A stretch of 64,000 nt of DNA from Nostoc sp. NIES-4103 (GTDB lineage Bacteria > Cyanobacteriota > Cyanobacteriia > Cyanobacteriales > Nostocaceae), in NCBI RefSeq assembly GCF_002368335.1, contig NZ_AP018288.1:4717787-4781786 (forward strand), in the 5' to 3' direction. Below, piece by piece: positions 44,051 through 53,352 of this stretch (the stretch's first letter is position 1; every line of letters begins with the position of its first letter). Both the position numbers and the translations under genes were made by a program. A model generated the notes under the pieces. It was not told the origin of the DNA and did no database searches. It saw only the letters and a list, made by a program, of their open reading frames with translations.

Positions 44051-45841
44051 ATGACGCTCCCAATTCGTAACGTCGCTATTATTGCCCACGTTGATCACGG
44101 CAAAACCACCCTGGTTGATGCACTCCTTAAACAATCCGGCATTTTCCGAGAAGGTGAAGACGTTCCGGATTGTGTCATGGACTCCAACGCCCTAGAACGG
44201 GAACGGGGAATCACTATCCTTTCAAAAAACACAGCGGTTCGCTACAAAGATACGCTGATCAATATTGTTGATACTCCTGGACACGCTGACTTTGGCGGAG
44301 AAGTCGAACGCGTACTTGGCATGGTTGACGGATGCCTTCTGATTGTCGATGCCAATGAAGGCCCCATGCCTCAAACACGCTTTGTACTGAAAAAAGCTTT
44401 GGAAAAAGGGCTGCGCCCCATCGTTGTAATCAACAAAATCGACCGTGCCAAAGCTGATCCACACGTTGCTGTTGATAAAGTTTTGGATCTGTTCTTGGAA
44501 TTAGGGGCAGATGAAGACCAATGTGATTTTACCTATTTGTTTGCCTCCGGTATGGGAGGTTATGCAAAAGAAAGCATGGAAGCAGAATCGGTAGACATGC
44601 AACCCCTGTTTAATGCGATTCTGCACCACGTTCCACCACCAGTAGGCGACATCAACAAGCCCCTACAATTGCAAGTCACAACCTTAGATTATTCTGAATA
44701 TCTAGGGCGGATTGTGATTGGCAGAATTCACAACGGCACTATCCGGGCTGGACAGCAAGCGGCTTTGATTACAGAAAGTGGCGCAATTGTCAAGTCAAAA
44801 ATCACTAAGTTGATGGGCTTTGAGGGATTGAAGCGGGTGGAAATGGAAGAAGCCACTGCCGGTTATATTGTTGCCGTAGCTGGTTTCGCCGATGCTTATA
44901 TTGGGGAAACAATTACTGACCCCAACGAACCCCAAGCTTTACCACTAATTAAAGTAGATGAACCAACCTTACAAATGACCTTCTGGGTGAACGATTCACC
45001 CTTTGCAGGTCAAGAAGGAAAATTGGTGACATCAAGACAAGTGCGCGATCGCCTGTTCCGCGAATTAGAAACCAACGTGGCTTTGCGGGTTGAAGAAACC
45101 GATTCACCAGATAAATTCTTGGTTTCCGGTCGTGGCGAATTGCACTTGGGTATCTTAATTGAAACCATGCGTCGGGAAGGTTTTGAATTTCAAGTATCCC
45201 AGCCACAGGTAATTTACCGGGAAGTCAACGGTCAACCTTGCGAACCTTATGAACTCTTGGTGTTGGACGTTCCTGCTGATGCTGTGGGTAGCTGTATCGA
45301 ACGCCTGGGACAACGTAAAGGTGAAATGCAAGACATGCAACCTGGTAGTGGCGATCGCACTCAGCTAGAGTTTGTGATTCCCGCCCGTGGTTTGATTGGT
45401 TTCCGGGGTGAATTCATGCGGATGACCCGTGGTGAAGGCATCATGAATCACAGCTTCTTAGATTATCGCCAACTTAGTGGTGAAATTGAAGCCCGTAACA
45501 AAGGTGTTTTAATTGCCTTTGAAGAAGGCGTAGCAACTTTCTACGCCATGAAGAACGCTGAAGATAGAGGCTCATTCTTTATTACTCCAGGTACCAAAGT
45601 TTACAGAGGCATGATTGTGGGAGAACACAATCGTCCCCAAGACTTGGAACTGAACGTTTGTAAAACCAAGCAGTTAACCAACCACCGTGCATCAGGTGGT
45701 GATGAACTAGTACAGTTGCAAGCACCAATAGATATGAGCCTTGAGCGTGCTTTGGAATACATCGGCCCTGATGAATTGGTGGAAGTTACACCCCAGTCAA
45801 TTCGTCTGCGGAAGATGGCGAAGAAGTTGGCGAAACGTTAA
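44051..45841 (+). CDS. typA: Translational GTPase TypA/BipA
   Basis: This 596-residue ribosome-associated GTPase has G1 AHVDHGKT (12-19), the switch-I ERERGITI, G3 DTPGHADF, G4 NKIDR and the C-terminal TypA-specific region (ARGLIGFRGEFMRMTRGEGI, YFIGPDELVEVTP-like end). Length is normal (about 600). TypA assists ribosome assembly and stress responses. It is monocistronic, closed by a clear terminator. Confidence 0.97.
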   Translation: MTLPIRNVAIIAHVDHGKTTLVDALLKQSGIFREGEDVPDCVMDSNALERERGITILSKNTAVRYKDTLINIVDTPGHADFGGEVERVLGMVDGCLLIVDANEGPMPQTRFVLKKALEKGLRPIVVINKIDRAKADPHVAVDKVLDLFLELGADEDQCDFTYLFASGMGGYAKESMEAESVDMQPLFNAILHHVPPPVGDINKPLQLQVTTLDYSEYLGRIVIGRIHNGTIRAGQQAALITESGAIVKSKITKLMGFEGLKRVEMEEATAGYIVAVAGFADAYIGETITDPNEPQALPLIKVDEPTLQMTFWVNDSPFAGQEGKLVTSRQVRDRLFRELETNVALRVEETDSPDKFLVSGRGELHLGILIETMRREGFEFQVSQPQVIYREVNGQPCEPYELLVLDVPADAVGSCIERLGQRKGEMQDMQPGSGDRTQLEFVIPARGLIGFRGEFMRMTRGEGIMNHSFLDYRQLSGEIEARNKGVLIAFEEGVATFYAMKNAEDRGSFFITPGTKVYRGMIVGEHNRPQDLELNVCKTKQLTNHRASGGDELVQLQAPIDMSLERALEYIGPDELVEVTPQSIRLRKMAKKLAKR

Positions 45842-45864
45842 GTAAAGTTACTTAATTGATTTAC

Positions 45865-45887
45865 AAAGCCCGCTGATGCGGGCTTTT
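45865..45887 (+). terminator. Intrinsic terminator after typA
   Basis: AAAGCCCGC and GCGGGCTTT form a stem with a TGAT loop, followed by TT, 24 bp after the typA stop. Confidence 0.9.
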
Positions 45888-46036
45888 TGGTTTGTTATTT
45901 AAATTCCATCAGACGCATAATACAGCAGCCTAATCTATTCAATTCTTCTTGATTGCGTAATGACATGTCTTAGAAACTACTGTTATAACTAATGAAGCCA
46001 CGCAAATAACACAATACTACTATCAAATTTTACCCT

Positions 46037-48718
46037 ATGCATCTCAAGACAGTCTTCATCCGCTTCTATAAATCCTTTAATGACGACTTCCTGAGAAAGC
46101 ATAACAACAAAGTAAAGCGTAAACCTTGGGAAATGATAGACAATGTTTTCTACCCATATATTGAAGTTTCCATAGAGTCTAAAATTACAACAATTGTTGG
46201 TGCCAATGAATCTGGAAAATCTCACTTGTTAAGTGCTATTGAAAAGGCTATATCCGGCAAAGATATTGAGCGGAGCGATTTCTGCCGCTATTCTCCTTTT
46301 TTCACAGTTAAGCAGAATGAATTAAAATATCCTGATTTTGGTACTGAATGGGAACTGTCTAAGCCTGAACAGGACAGCTTAAGAGAAATTATTCCAGAAA
46401 TTTATCGGAATGCTAATCTTGATAGATTATTTATATTTCGTAATAATGTTGATACTTTAACAATTTATTTATCTGAACAAGGAGAATATACACCATACCC
46501 AATTAAAGAAAAACAGGTTATTGAGTTATATAAACTTCTTCCTAGAACGTTTAGAATTGAGTCAAGTATTGCACTTCCTTCAAGTGTTCCTATTAAAAAA
46601 TTAGTTCAGTTGGGTCAAGAGAATTATTTAGGTGGTAGAAAATTTGAACTTTTGGATCGAGAACAAAGAAACAAAATAGTTGATGAACTAGACGTTTTTC
46701 GTGATAATCCAGAATTGATTACTAAAGTTCGCGTTCTCTGGGGTGAGAATAGGGAAGAAATTGATCATGAAGCAGTTAAGGCAATAAAGTCAATTATGTT
46801 AGCACTTGATGAAGTCAGTTTTAGTGACCCAGAGAAGGAAAGAAGAGAAAAACAATTCTATTTAGCTTATAAATTAATCTGCAAAATTGCCAAAGTTGAT
46901 ATTCATTCTTTACTGGATTTAAGTAAAGCAATTAAAAATGGAATGCAAGGTTATGCAAACGCAATCATCAAGGATATAAATCATCGATTGGCCATTAATT
47001 TAAATTTTCCCAACTATTGGGTTCAAGATCGCAACTTCTGTTTAAAAGTTATGGCAAGAGACTATGACTTAGTTTTCACCATAACAGATAGGACAGGAAC
47101 TGAATATTCATTTGATGAGAGGAGTCAAGGGTTACAATACTTTCTCAGCTACTTCATTGAGTACCGTTCTCATGAACCTGATCCAATAAAAACTGAGATA
47201 CTGTTGATGGACGAACCGGATGCTTACCTATCTAGTCAAGCCCAACAAGACTTACTTAGAGTATTTGATTTGTTCGCAAATCCCGAACCTGGTTCACATT
47301 TAACTCGTCCAATTCAGGTAGTCTACGTAACTCACTCTCCTTTTTTAATTGATAAGAACCATTCTGAACGTATTCGGGTTTTACAGAAGGGAAATGAGGA
47401 TGAAGGAACACGCGTAGTCAAAGATTTTGCCATCCACCGTTATGAGCCTCTGAGATCCTCGATTGGGCCTCATATAGGCGAAACGGTTTTTATTGGTAAT
47501 TGTAATTTAATGGTCGAAGGTATTGGCGATCAAATTCTTCTTGCAGGAGCTGCAACATATCTTCGCGCCAATGGAGTATCTAATTTAGAAACTTTAGATT
47601 TAAACCAAATTACAATTGTTGATTCTGGTGGAGCCTCACAAATTCCCTACATGGTCTATCTAGCTTGTGGAAGGCACGCGGATGAAATCGCAGCCATAGT
47701 TTTATTGGATAGCGATCGGAGTGGCAATGATGCTAAGAAGGATTTATTAGGTAAAGGGGGTCAACATAGAAGACCTTTACTTAAAGAGAAGTTTATTCTT
47801 CAACTTGCTGATCTTAAAGAAGAATTCTGCTTAGATGACAAGGTAACAGCACAACTTGAAATAGAAGATATTATTCCCTTACCAATTTGCATACAAGCAA
47901 CAAAGCTTTATTTGCAAGAGTTTCTTCAATTAGAAGAAACAGAGCTTATATTCCTGACTGAGGAATTAATATCAAGTAAGATTGCTGGTCAAACTATTCT
48001 TAATGTTATAGAACAAACTCTAAAAGACTTTCCTGAGAAAGAGTTAAAAATTAGTAAGTCTGGCTTTGCTCGGAACGTTATTCGAGTAGTAAATGAGTGG
48101 TCACAAAAACAAAATTTATTGACTAAAAGTGAAAATCATGCACTAGGAGTTTTTGAGCAGAACTTCAAAATTTTGTTTAAGAAGTTGAACATCATGCAGC
48201 GCAGTGCCCAGCAGAAATTCACTAGAGAAAGATTGTCTCAAAAGATAGAACGTCTAAAAAAGGACTTTATTGCACGTCATCCTATTTCTGCAAGACGTGA
48301 GCATGGTGTTATTTTGTTTGATGAGATTGAGGGAATTTTAGAGAGCAATATAGAGAATGAATCAATTAAGGAAATTGAAGCAATTAAAAACAAAATCCAA
48401 AATTTACGTCGTGATTACAAGCTTGATCTTGATATGAATCAAACAATTGACGACTATACTGGATTTCAGGTGGGCTTAGAAAGCATTAAGTATGCAGGGC
48501 TTTTAGATAGTCAAGAAAAAACTCCCGATGAGGCTCAAGCAGAGAAGTCAGCTATTTCTGAAGAAGTTCTTGAAGAGGTACAAACGGATAAGCTCATTGT
48601 GGATGAAGAAACACAATTAGTTAATGAGCAAGTACCTACCGTCTTTGATGTAGAAACTGCTCAAGTTTCTGGTAATTCCAAAAATTCCAGTAAAAGAAGG
48701 AAGTCTAATGCCGGCTAG
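46037..48718 (+). CDS. OLD-like ATPase/TOPRIM nuclease
   Basis: This 893-residue protein has Walker A GANESGKS (55-62), an ABC-type signature-like RSQGLQ (362-367), Walker B EILLMDEPD (387-395) and H-loop H433 in VTHSPF. A TOPRIM domain follows, with E494 in MVEGIGDQ and D558/D560 in IVLLDSDRSG, then EDIIP (610-614). This is the layout of OLD-family nucleases (phage P2 Old, GajA). A ~270-residue C-terminal extension, helical and ending in an acidic tail, is larger than usual. No UvrD-like helicase adjoins it; the next genes are BrnT/BrnA. A phage-defence role is likely by family but not shown. Confidence 0.88.
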   Translation: MHLKTVFIRFYKSFNDDFLRKHNNKVKRKPWEMIDNVFYPYIEVSIESKITTIVGANESGKSHLLSAIEKAISGKDIERSDFCRYSPFFTVKQNELKYPDFGTEWELSKPEQDSLREIIPEIYRNANLDRLFIFRNNVDTLTIYLSEQGEYTPYPIKEKQVIELYKLLPRTFRIESSIALPSSVPIKKLVQLGQENYLGGRKFELLDREQRNKIVDELDVFRDNPELITKVRVLWGENREEIDHEAVKAIKSIMLALDEVSFSDPEKERREKQFYLAYKLICKIAKVDIHSLLDLSKAIKNGMQGYANAIIKDINHRLAINLNFPNYWVQDRNFCLKVMARDYDLVFTITDRTGTEYSFDERSQGLQYFLSYFIEYRSHEPDPIKTEILLMDEPDAYLSSQAQQDLLRVFDLFANPEPGSHLTRPIQVVYVTHSPFLIDKNHSERIRVLQKGNEDEGTRVVKDFAIHRYEPLRSSIGPHIGETVFIGNCNLMVEGIGDQILLAGAATYLRANGVSNLETLDLNQITIVDSGGASQIPYMVYLACGRHADEIAAIVLLDSDRSGNDAKKDLLGKGGQHRRPLLKEKFILQLADLKEEFCLDDKVTAQLEIEDIIPLPICIQATKLYLQEFLQLEETELIFLTEELISSKIAGQTILNVIEQTLKDFPEKELKISKSGFARNVIRVVNEWSQKQNLLTKSENHALGVFEQNFKILFKKLNIMQRSAQQKFTRERLSQKIERLKKDFIARHPISARREHGVILFDEIEGILESNIENESIKEIEAIKNKIQNLRRDYKLDLDMNQTIDDYTGFQVGLESIKYAGLLDSQEKTPDEAQAEKSAISEEVLEEVQTDKLIVDEETQLVNEQVPTVFDVETAQVSGNSKNSSKRRKSNAG

Positions 48719-48749
48719 TAATATGGTGAAAATTCAGTAAAATCAAGGT

Positions 48750-49043
48750 ATGAAATTCGAGTGGAATGAGCAAAAGAATCAAGCAAATATTGCAAAGCAT
48801 GGACTTGATTTTGCAGACGCGCCCAGAATTTTCAATCTACCACTCCGTATTTCTTTAGATGAACGTCAAGATTATGGCGAGGATCGATGGATTGGGCTGG
48901 GAATACTTGATGGGCGTGTTGTAGTTGTAGTTTTTACAGAACCAGACGAGCAAACAATCCGAATTATTTCACTTCGCAAAGCTCTGCCTTATGAACGAAA
49001 ACGCTATGAACAATACCTCAAAGACGAACTGGGACAAAGTTGA
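48750..49043 (+). CDS. brnT: BrnT-family toxin
   Basis: This 97-residue protein begins KFEWNEQKNQANIAKHGLDF, continues RISLDERQDYGEDRWIGLG, and ends RIISLRKALPYERKRYEQYL, the pattern of BrnT ribonuclease toxins (RelE-like fold; type II). The conserved His in KHG and Arg/Lys near ISLRKA are present. It overlaps the downstream antitoxin gene and follows the OLD-like nuclease by 31 bp, so all three may be co-transcribed. Confidence 0.9.
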   Translation: MKFEWNEQKNQANIAKHGLDFADAPRIFNLPLRISLDERQDYGEDRWIGLGILDGRVVVVVFTEPDEQTIRIISLRKALPYERKRYEQYLKDELGQS

Positions 49044-49257
49044 CTCACTCACAGAGGATGAAATCGATACATCTGATATTCCTCCTTTAACTGAGGAGTT
49101 TTTCGGTAAGTCACGCTGGTGGAAACCTGTAACACCACTAAATGTTCTTGTCCAAGTAGATCCTGAAACGCTGGCTTGGTTTCAATCTCAAGGCGAGGAT
49201 TATGAAAAGAAAATGGCTGCGGCACTAAGGATTTATGCAGAGGCTCACAAGGTTTAG
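49006..49257 (+). CDS. brnA: BrnA-family antitoxin
   Basis: This protein of 83 residues (88 if started at ATG 48991) has TNWDKVDSLTEDEIDTSDIP, then a ribbon-helix-helix-like C-terminus VLVQVDPETLAWFQSQGEDY with a final helix. BrnA binds and neutralises BrnT and represses the operon. It overlaps brnT by 38 bp or more, a toxin-first order typical of this family. Confidence 0.88.
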   Translation: MNNTSKTNWDKVDSLTEDEIDTSDIPPLTEEFFGKSRWWKPVTPLNVLVQVDPETLAWFQSQGEDYEKKMAAALRIYAEAHKV

Positions 49258-49541
49258 TCTTAAAAGTTAAGAATTCTGGTTCTTGCGTTGGTTTTATGGT
49301 AGAGCATTAAAACCGCAGTAAAATGTTACCTCTTCTTTGCGTCTTTGCGTGAGACAAAAAAATATTTATGCAAGAAGTCTAATGACTAATGACAGTCTTC
49401 TCCTAACGGAGACACTACGCGAACACCAGTGATTGTGCAACTTGGACGCACAGCTTATTGGCAACAAGCGATCGCATTCCCCCCTTTTAATCCACTTCTA
49501 GCACTGTGAATTTCTGGTGGTCTTGGGTTACAAAGGATACT
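49258..49541. other. Intergenic region with dispersed repeat pieces
   Basis: It holds a TTTGCGTCTTTGCGTGAGAC repeat fragment (about 49337-49355) and a TCTCCTAACGGAGACACTACG hairpin-like piece (about 49401-49421), both of types scattered elsewhere in Nostocales. No ORF. Confidence 0.5.
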
Positions 49542-50705
49542 ATGAAAATCATCAAACCCATCACCAACTGGTTGGAAACCCGCGCTTGTGCCCCTGCATA
49601 CAGTGGTTGGGTTCTAGGAGGAATTGCTATTTGTTTTTTTGGGGCTGGTATCAATACGATGGCTGGCTGGCTGTACGCAATTAGCGGCGTGAGTTTTGCT
49701 CTTTTGGCTGTAGCGGCAATTTTACCACCGCGATCGCTCACAAATCTATCCATCACACGCCGTCCCATTCAACCTGTGTCAGCAGGTGATGACTTGACCG
49801 TAGAATTAGAAATCCACAATCAGACACAGCAACCCGTAAGCTTAATTCAAGTTGCAGATACACTGCCTTTCGTCTTAGGCAAACCAGTACAAAAGGCAAT
49901 CGATACAATTCCTAGTAAAAGCAGTTACCGTTGGGTATACTACCAACCTACCCAACGCCGGGGCATTTATCGCTGGCACACAGTCGAATTGGCTACTGGT
50001 GCGCCTTTAGGCTTATTTTGGTGTCGCCGTCAACGTGATAGCAACGCCACAGCCATTGTCTATCCTACCGTCTTACCCCTTACCACTTGCCCCCTAGTGG
50101 ATGAAATGGGACAAGAAGACAGCAAAAAAGGCGATCCTCGTGGTAGACCCTTGCAGACAGCCACCACAGGGCTAGTGCGATCGCTACGTCCCTACCGCAT
50201 TGGAGACCCCACCCGTCTGATTCACTGGCGTAGTAGTGCCCGCTACGGTGAATTAAGAGTACGGGAGTTAGAAATGATTACAGGTGGACAAGAGATAATT
50301 ATTGCCCTTGACAGCGCTAGCAATTGGCAAGAAGACAACTTTGAACAAGCAGTAATTGCCGCAGCTTCACTGTATTTTTATGCACATAGACAGCAATTAC
50401 AGGTGCAACTGTGGACAGCATCCACAGGTTTAGTCAAAGGCGAGAGCGTTGTTTTAGAAACTTTAGCAGCAACCCTGTGTCAAGAAGAAGCGATCGCCAC
50501 AAATCTGCAAAACTCCCCTGTAATTTGGCTAACTCAAAACCCCCTGACTCTTTCTTCTCTACCTTTGGGTAGTCGTTGGCTGTTGTGGCAAAATACCTCA
50601 TCAGGAACAGAACAACTACTAGTCAATTGGGATTATCCTGGAATTATTGTGCAAAGCCAGCAGGAACTGCAATTTCAACTACAAAAAACGTTACATTCAT
50701 CATGA
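49542..50705 (+). CDS. DUF58-domain membrane protein
   Basis: Starting at ATG 49542 (AAGGA just upstream; GTG 49506 is an alternative) gives 387 residues. Two closely spaced hydrophobic helices lie at about 18-62, followed by a beta-rich region with VSAGDDLTVELEIHNQTQQP and then the DUF58 motif GLVRSLRPYRIGDPTRLIHW plus RSSARYGELRVRE. DUF58 proteins are vWA-like and often pair with MoxR ATPases and transglutaminases; none is adjacent here. Function is unknown, probably envelope-associated. Confidence 0.87.
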   Translation: MKIIKPITNWLETRACAPAYSGWVLGGIAICFFGAGINTMAGWLYAISGVSFALLAVAAILPPRSLTNLSITRRPIQPVSAGDDLTVELEIHNQTQQPVSLIQVADTLPFVLGKPVQKAIDTIPSKSSYRWVYYQPTQRRGIYRWHTVELATGAPLGLFWCRRQRDSNATAIVYPTVLPLTTCPLVDEMGQEDSKKGDPRGRPLQTATTGLVRSLRPYRIGDPTRLIHWRSSARYGELRVRELEMITGGQEIIIALDSASNWQEDNFEQAVIAAASLYFYAHRQQLQVQLWTASTGLVKGESVVLETLAATLCQEEAIATNLQNSPVIWLTQNPLTLSSLPLGSRWLLWQNTSSGTEQLLVNWDYPGIIVQSQQELQFQLQKTLHSS

Positions 50706-50922
50706 AGTTATATCTTGTATATTCAAAATTCCAATGAATAATTGCAAACTCAGCTTCTATGATGTTTAAGGTTTTTTTGATCCCAGTACCCTGGATATAC
50801 AAGTGTTGAGGCAACAATCAGTCAACTTGAAAAACTCAGGTTGGGGAAATACACCCAGTAATAGCTGAGTGAGGCTGATGTACAATGCAAAGAAATATTT
50901 AAATTATGAGCCGCCGATCCAC

Positions 50923-51288
50923 ATGATCTCATCAGAAGCTAACACAAAATCCAGCGATAAAAGCCTAGAGGCAATGCGGCATTTTTCCGAGCAATACGCC
51001 AAGCGTACCGGAACATACTTCTGTTCTGAACCTTCTGTGACAGCAGTCGTAATTGAAGGACTAGCTAAACATAAAGACGAACTAGGTTCGCCTTTGTGCC
51101 CTTGCCGCCACTATGAAGATAAAGAAGCTGAAGTTCACGCCACATATTGGAACTGTCCCTGTGTTCCCATGAGAGAACGCAAAGAATGCCACTGTATGCT
51201 CTTTCTCACCCCAGACAACGAGTTTGCAGGAGACAAACAAGAAATATCTCTCGAAACCATTAAAGAAGTACGAGATAGTATGGGATGA
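50923..51288 (+). CDS. ftrC: Ferredoxin-thioredoxin reductase, catalytic subunit
   Basis: FTR passes electrons from ferredoxin to thioredoxin. From ATG 50923 the subunit has 121 residues with the six ligand/active-site cysteines in family spacing: C59-P-C61, C78-P-C80 and C89-H-C91 (CPCRHY, NCPCVPMRERKECHC), forming the [4Fe-4S] cluster and redox disulfide. An extra Cys lies at 34. A longer reading to 50869 is unlikely. It overlaps the DUF309 gene by ATGA, so translation is coupled. Confidence 0.96.
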   Translation: MISSEANTKSSDKSLEAMRHFSEQYAKRTGTYFCSEPSVTAVVIEGLAKHKDELGSPLCPCRHYEDKEAEVHATYWNCPCVPMRERKECHCMLFLTPDNEFAGDKQEISLETIKEVRDSMG

Positions 51289-51677
51289 GCGAAAGCATAC
51301 CCCAAGAGTTTTGGCAAGGCATAGAACAGTTCAATTCAGGACAGTTCTACGCCTGTCATGACACATTAGAAGCTTTGTGGATAGAAGCCAGCGAACCAGA
51401 AAAATCTTTTTATCAAGGCATTTTGCAAATTGCCGTAGCACTTTATCATCTGGGAAATCGTAATTGGCGAGGCGCTGTGATTTTACTGGGAGAGGGCAGC
51501 AATCGCCTGCGGCGTTACCCATCTACTTACAGCGGCATTGATGTAGACGAATTATTGAGTCAGAGTGCAGCATTGCTGACAATGTTACAACAAACTGGAG
51601 CTGACAAGATTATTGCCGATGGACTGAGTGAAAATCAAGCCTTACTTTTGCCTAAGATTGTGCTGACAAATGATTAG
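51285..51677 (+). CDS. DUF309-family protein
   Basis: This 130-residue helical protein has FWQGIEQFNSGQFYACHDTL, EALWIEASEPEKSFYQGILQ and AVALYHLGNRNWRGA, the hallmark of DUF309. The paired His/Glu in the helices suggest possible metal binding, but no function is known. ATG overlaps the ftrC stop (ATGA). Confidence 0.9.
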   Translation: MSESIPQEFWQGIEQFNSGQFYACHDTLEALWIEASEPEKSFYQGILQIAVALYHLGNRNWRGAVILLGEGSNRLRRYPSTYSGIDVDELLSQSAALLTMLQQTGADKIIADGLSENQALLLPKIVLTND

Positions 51678-51969
51678 TAAATTTTACTCAGCTAATTCAG
51701 ACTTAGTGATTGGGGAATGGAAAACTTTTTCCTATTCCCCAATTTTTTGGTTGTAACAAATATTTAACATCTCCTCATGACCCACGTACTCCAGAACGAA
51801 TGAAAACTCTGTTTTTTCTAGGCAGATGTGAACTTGTAGTGAAACCTCAAGCTTTGTCACAGCGTCAATAGTTCAGCCAGCAGTTATCGCAAGTTATTCC
51901 AGATGATACATTTTATCTGTGGATAAACTAGTTGAGATAATTAATATACCCGCCCAAATCTCAAATCCC
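51678..51969. other. Intergenic region before lptA
   Basis: 292 bp. A pair of GGGGAATGGAAAA and TTCCCCAATTT sequences near 51712-51748 can form a loose hairpin after the DUF309 gene. No ORF of note. Confidence 0.35.
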
Positions 51970-52449
51970 ATGCCCAGATCACAAATGCGCCGCTTTGGAC
52001 TATCTTTAGTATTACCAGTTACACTTTTGGGTGCGATCGCTTTCCCGATGCAAGTGCAAACTGCGACTGCACAAACAGCTACGGAAAATCGCCCACTCAC
52101 AATTCGCTCCGATGTGCAAGAATATGATGCCAAAACTCAAGTAATTACCGCTCGCGGCAATGTACAAATGTTATACCCGGCTCGCCAAATTCAGGCAACA
52201 GCTGCCCAAGCACAATACTTTAGCAAAGAACGCCGAATAGATTTCAGCGGCAACGTTTATATTTTGCAACAGGGCGGTAATAGTATCCGAGCCGAGAAGG
52301 TAACCTATTTAATTGACGAAGGGCGATTTGTCGCCTTACCTCAATCTAACCGTCAGGTAGAATCCATCTACATGGTGCAGGAATCAGATGAAAGCGGACA
52401 AGCTGCCACACCTGCCCCAAAGACACCAGGTTTCAGGCGTTCTAATTAG
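51970..52449 (+). CDS. lptA: LptA/OstA-like LPS transport protein
   Basis: Starting at ATG 51970 gives 159 residues with a signal peptide (MRRFGLSLVLPVTLLGAIAF, cleaved near AQT). The mature OstA beta-jellyroll contains PLTIRSDVQEYDAKTQVITA, RGNVQM, RQIQATAAQAQYF and RIDFSGNVYILQQGGNSIRA. It would bridge lipid transport across the periplasm. lptB follows by 29 bp, supporting a shared operon. An upstream GTG start (51919) would put 17 residues before the signal peptide. Confidence 0.9.
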   Translation: MPRSQMRRFGLSLVLPVTLLGAIAFPMQVQTATAQTATENRPLTIRSDVQEYDAKTQVITARGNVQMLYPARQIQATAAQAQYFSKERRIDFSGNVYILQQGGNSIRAEKVTYLIDEGRFVALPQSNRQVESIYMVQESDESGQAATPAPKTPGFRRSN

Positions 52450-52478
52450 CATTTACCATCAACAAAAGGCCGCGAGTA

Positions 52479-53207
52479 GTGAAAATTGTCTTAGAGAATA
52501 TTCATAAATCTTACGGCAAGCGACAGATTGTCAAGCGCGTCAACCTTTCCATAGCCCAAGGCGAAGTAGTCGGTTTACTAGGCCCCAATGGTGCAGGTAA
52601 AACGACAACATTTTATATCGCCACAGGCTTAGAAAAACCAAATCAGGGAAGAGTCTGGCTGGATAGTTTGGAAATTACTGCCATGCCAATGCACAAACGG
52701 GCACGACTGGGCATTGGCTATCTTGCCCAAGAAGCAAGTGTTTTTCGTCAGCTTTCTGTGCAAGATAATATTCTGTTAGTCTTCGAGCAAACTAATGTGC
52801 CACGATGGGAATGGCCAAAACGGCTACAAAGTTTACTGCGGGAGTTTCGTTTAGAAAAATTAGCCAGAAGTAAAGGAATTCAACTTTCTGGGGGTGAAAG
52901 AAGGCGGACAGAATTAGCAAGGGCTTTAGCAGCAGGACGAGAAGGGCCAAAATTTTTATTTTTAGATGAACCATTTGCTGGTGTTGATCCCATTGCAGTT
53001 TCCGAGATTCAGCAAATTGTGGCACGATTGCGCGATCGCGGTATGGGTATTCTGATCACAGATCACAATGTCCGCGAAACCCTAGCCATTACAGATCGCG
53101 CCTATATCATGCGTGAGGGACAAATTCTCGCTTTTGGCACTGCCGATGAACTTTACAGCAATCCCCTAGTGCGGCAATATTACTTGGGAGATAATTTTCA
53201 AGCCTAA
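52479..53207 (+). CDS. lptB: LPS export ABC ATPase LptB
   Basis: This 242-residue ATPase has Walker A LLGPNGAGKTTTF, Q-loop GYLAQEASVF, signature LSGGERRRTELARAL, Walker B FLFLDEPFAGVDP and H-loop TDHNVRETL, the last two being typical of LptB. GTG start. It energises lipid extraction by the LptF/G permease, encoded next. Confidence 0.96.
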   Translation: MKIVLENIHKSYGKRQIVKRVNLSIAQGEVVGLLGPNGAGKTTTFYIATGLEKPNQGRVWLDSLEITAMPMHKRARLGIGYLAQEASVFRQLSVQDNILLVFEQTNVPRWEWPKRLQSLLREFRLEKLARSKGIQLSGGERRRTELARALAAGREGPKFLFLDEPFAGVDPIAVSEIQQIVARLRDRGMGILITDHNVRETLAITDRAYIMREGQILAFGTADELYSNPLVRQYYLGDNFQA

Positions 53208-53352
53208 ATTAATAAATATTTAGTTACTCCTTTCCCACCTGAAGATTACCGTGTAGATAGTAGGGGAGCAAAGGGAGCATTTGTATCAACATTAAACTAA
53301 AACGGTATCAGTCCCTTACCAGGGTAGCCCGTATTTAATCTAAATTTCGCTT

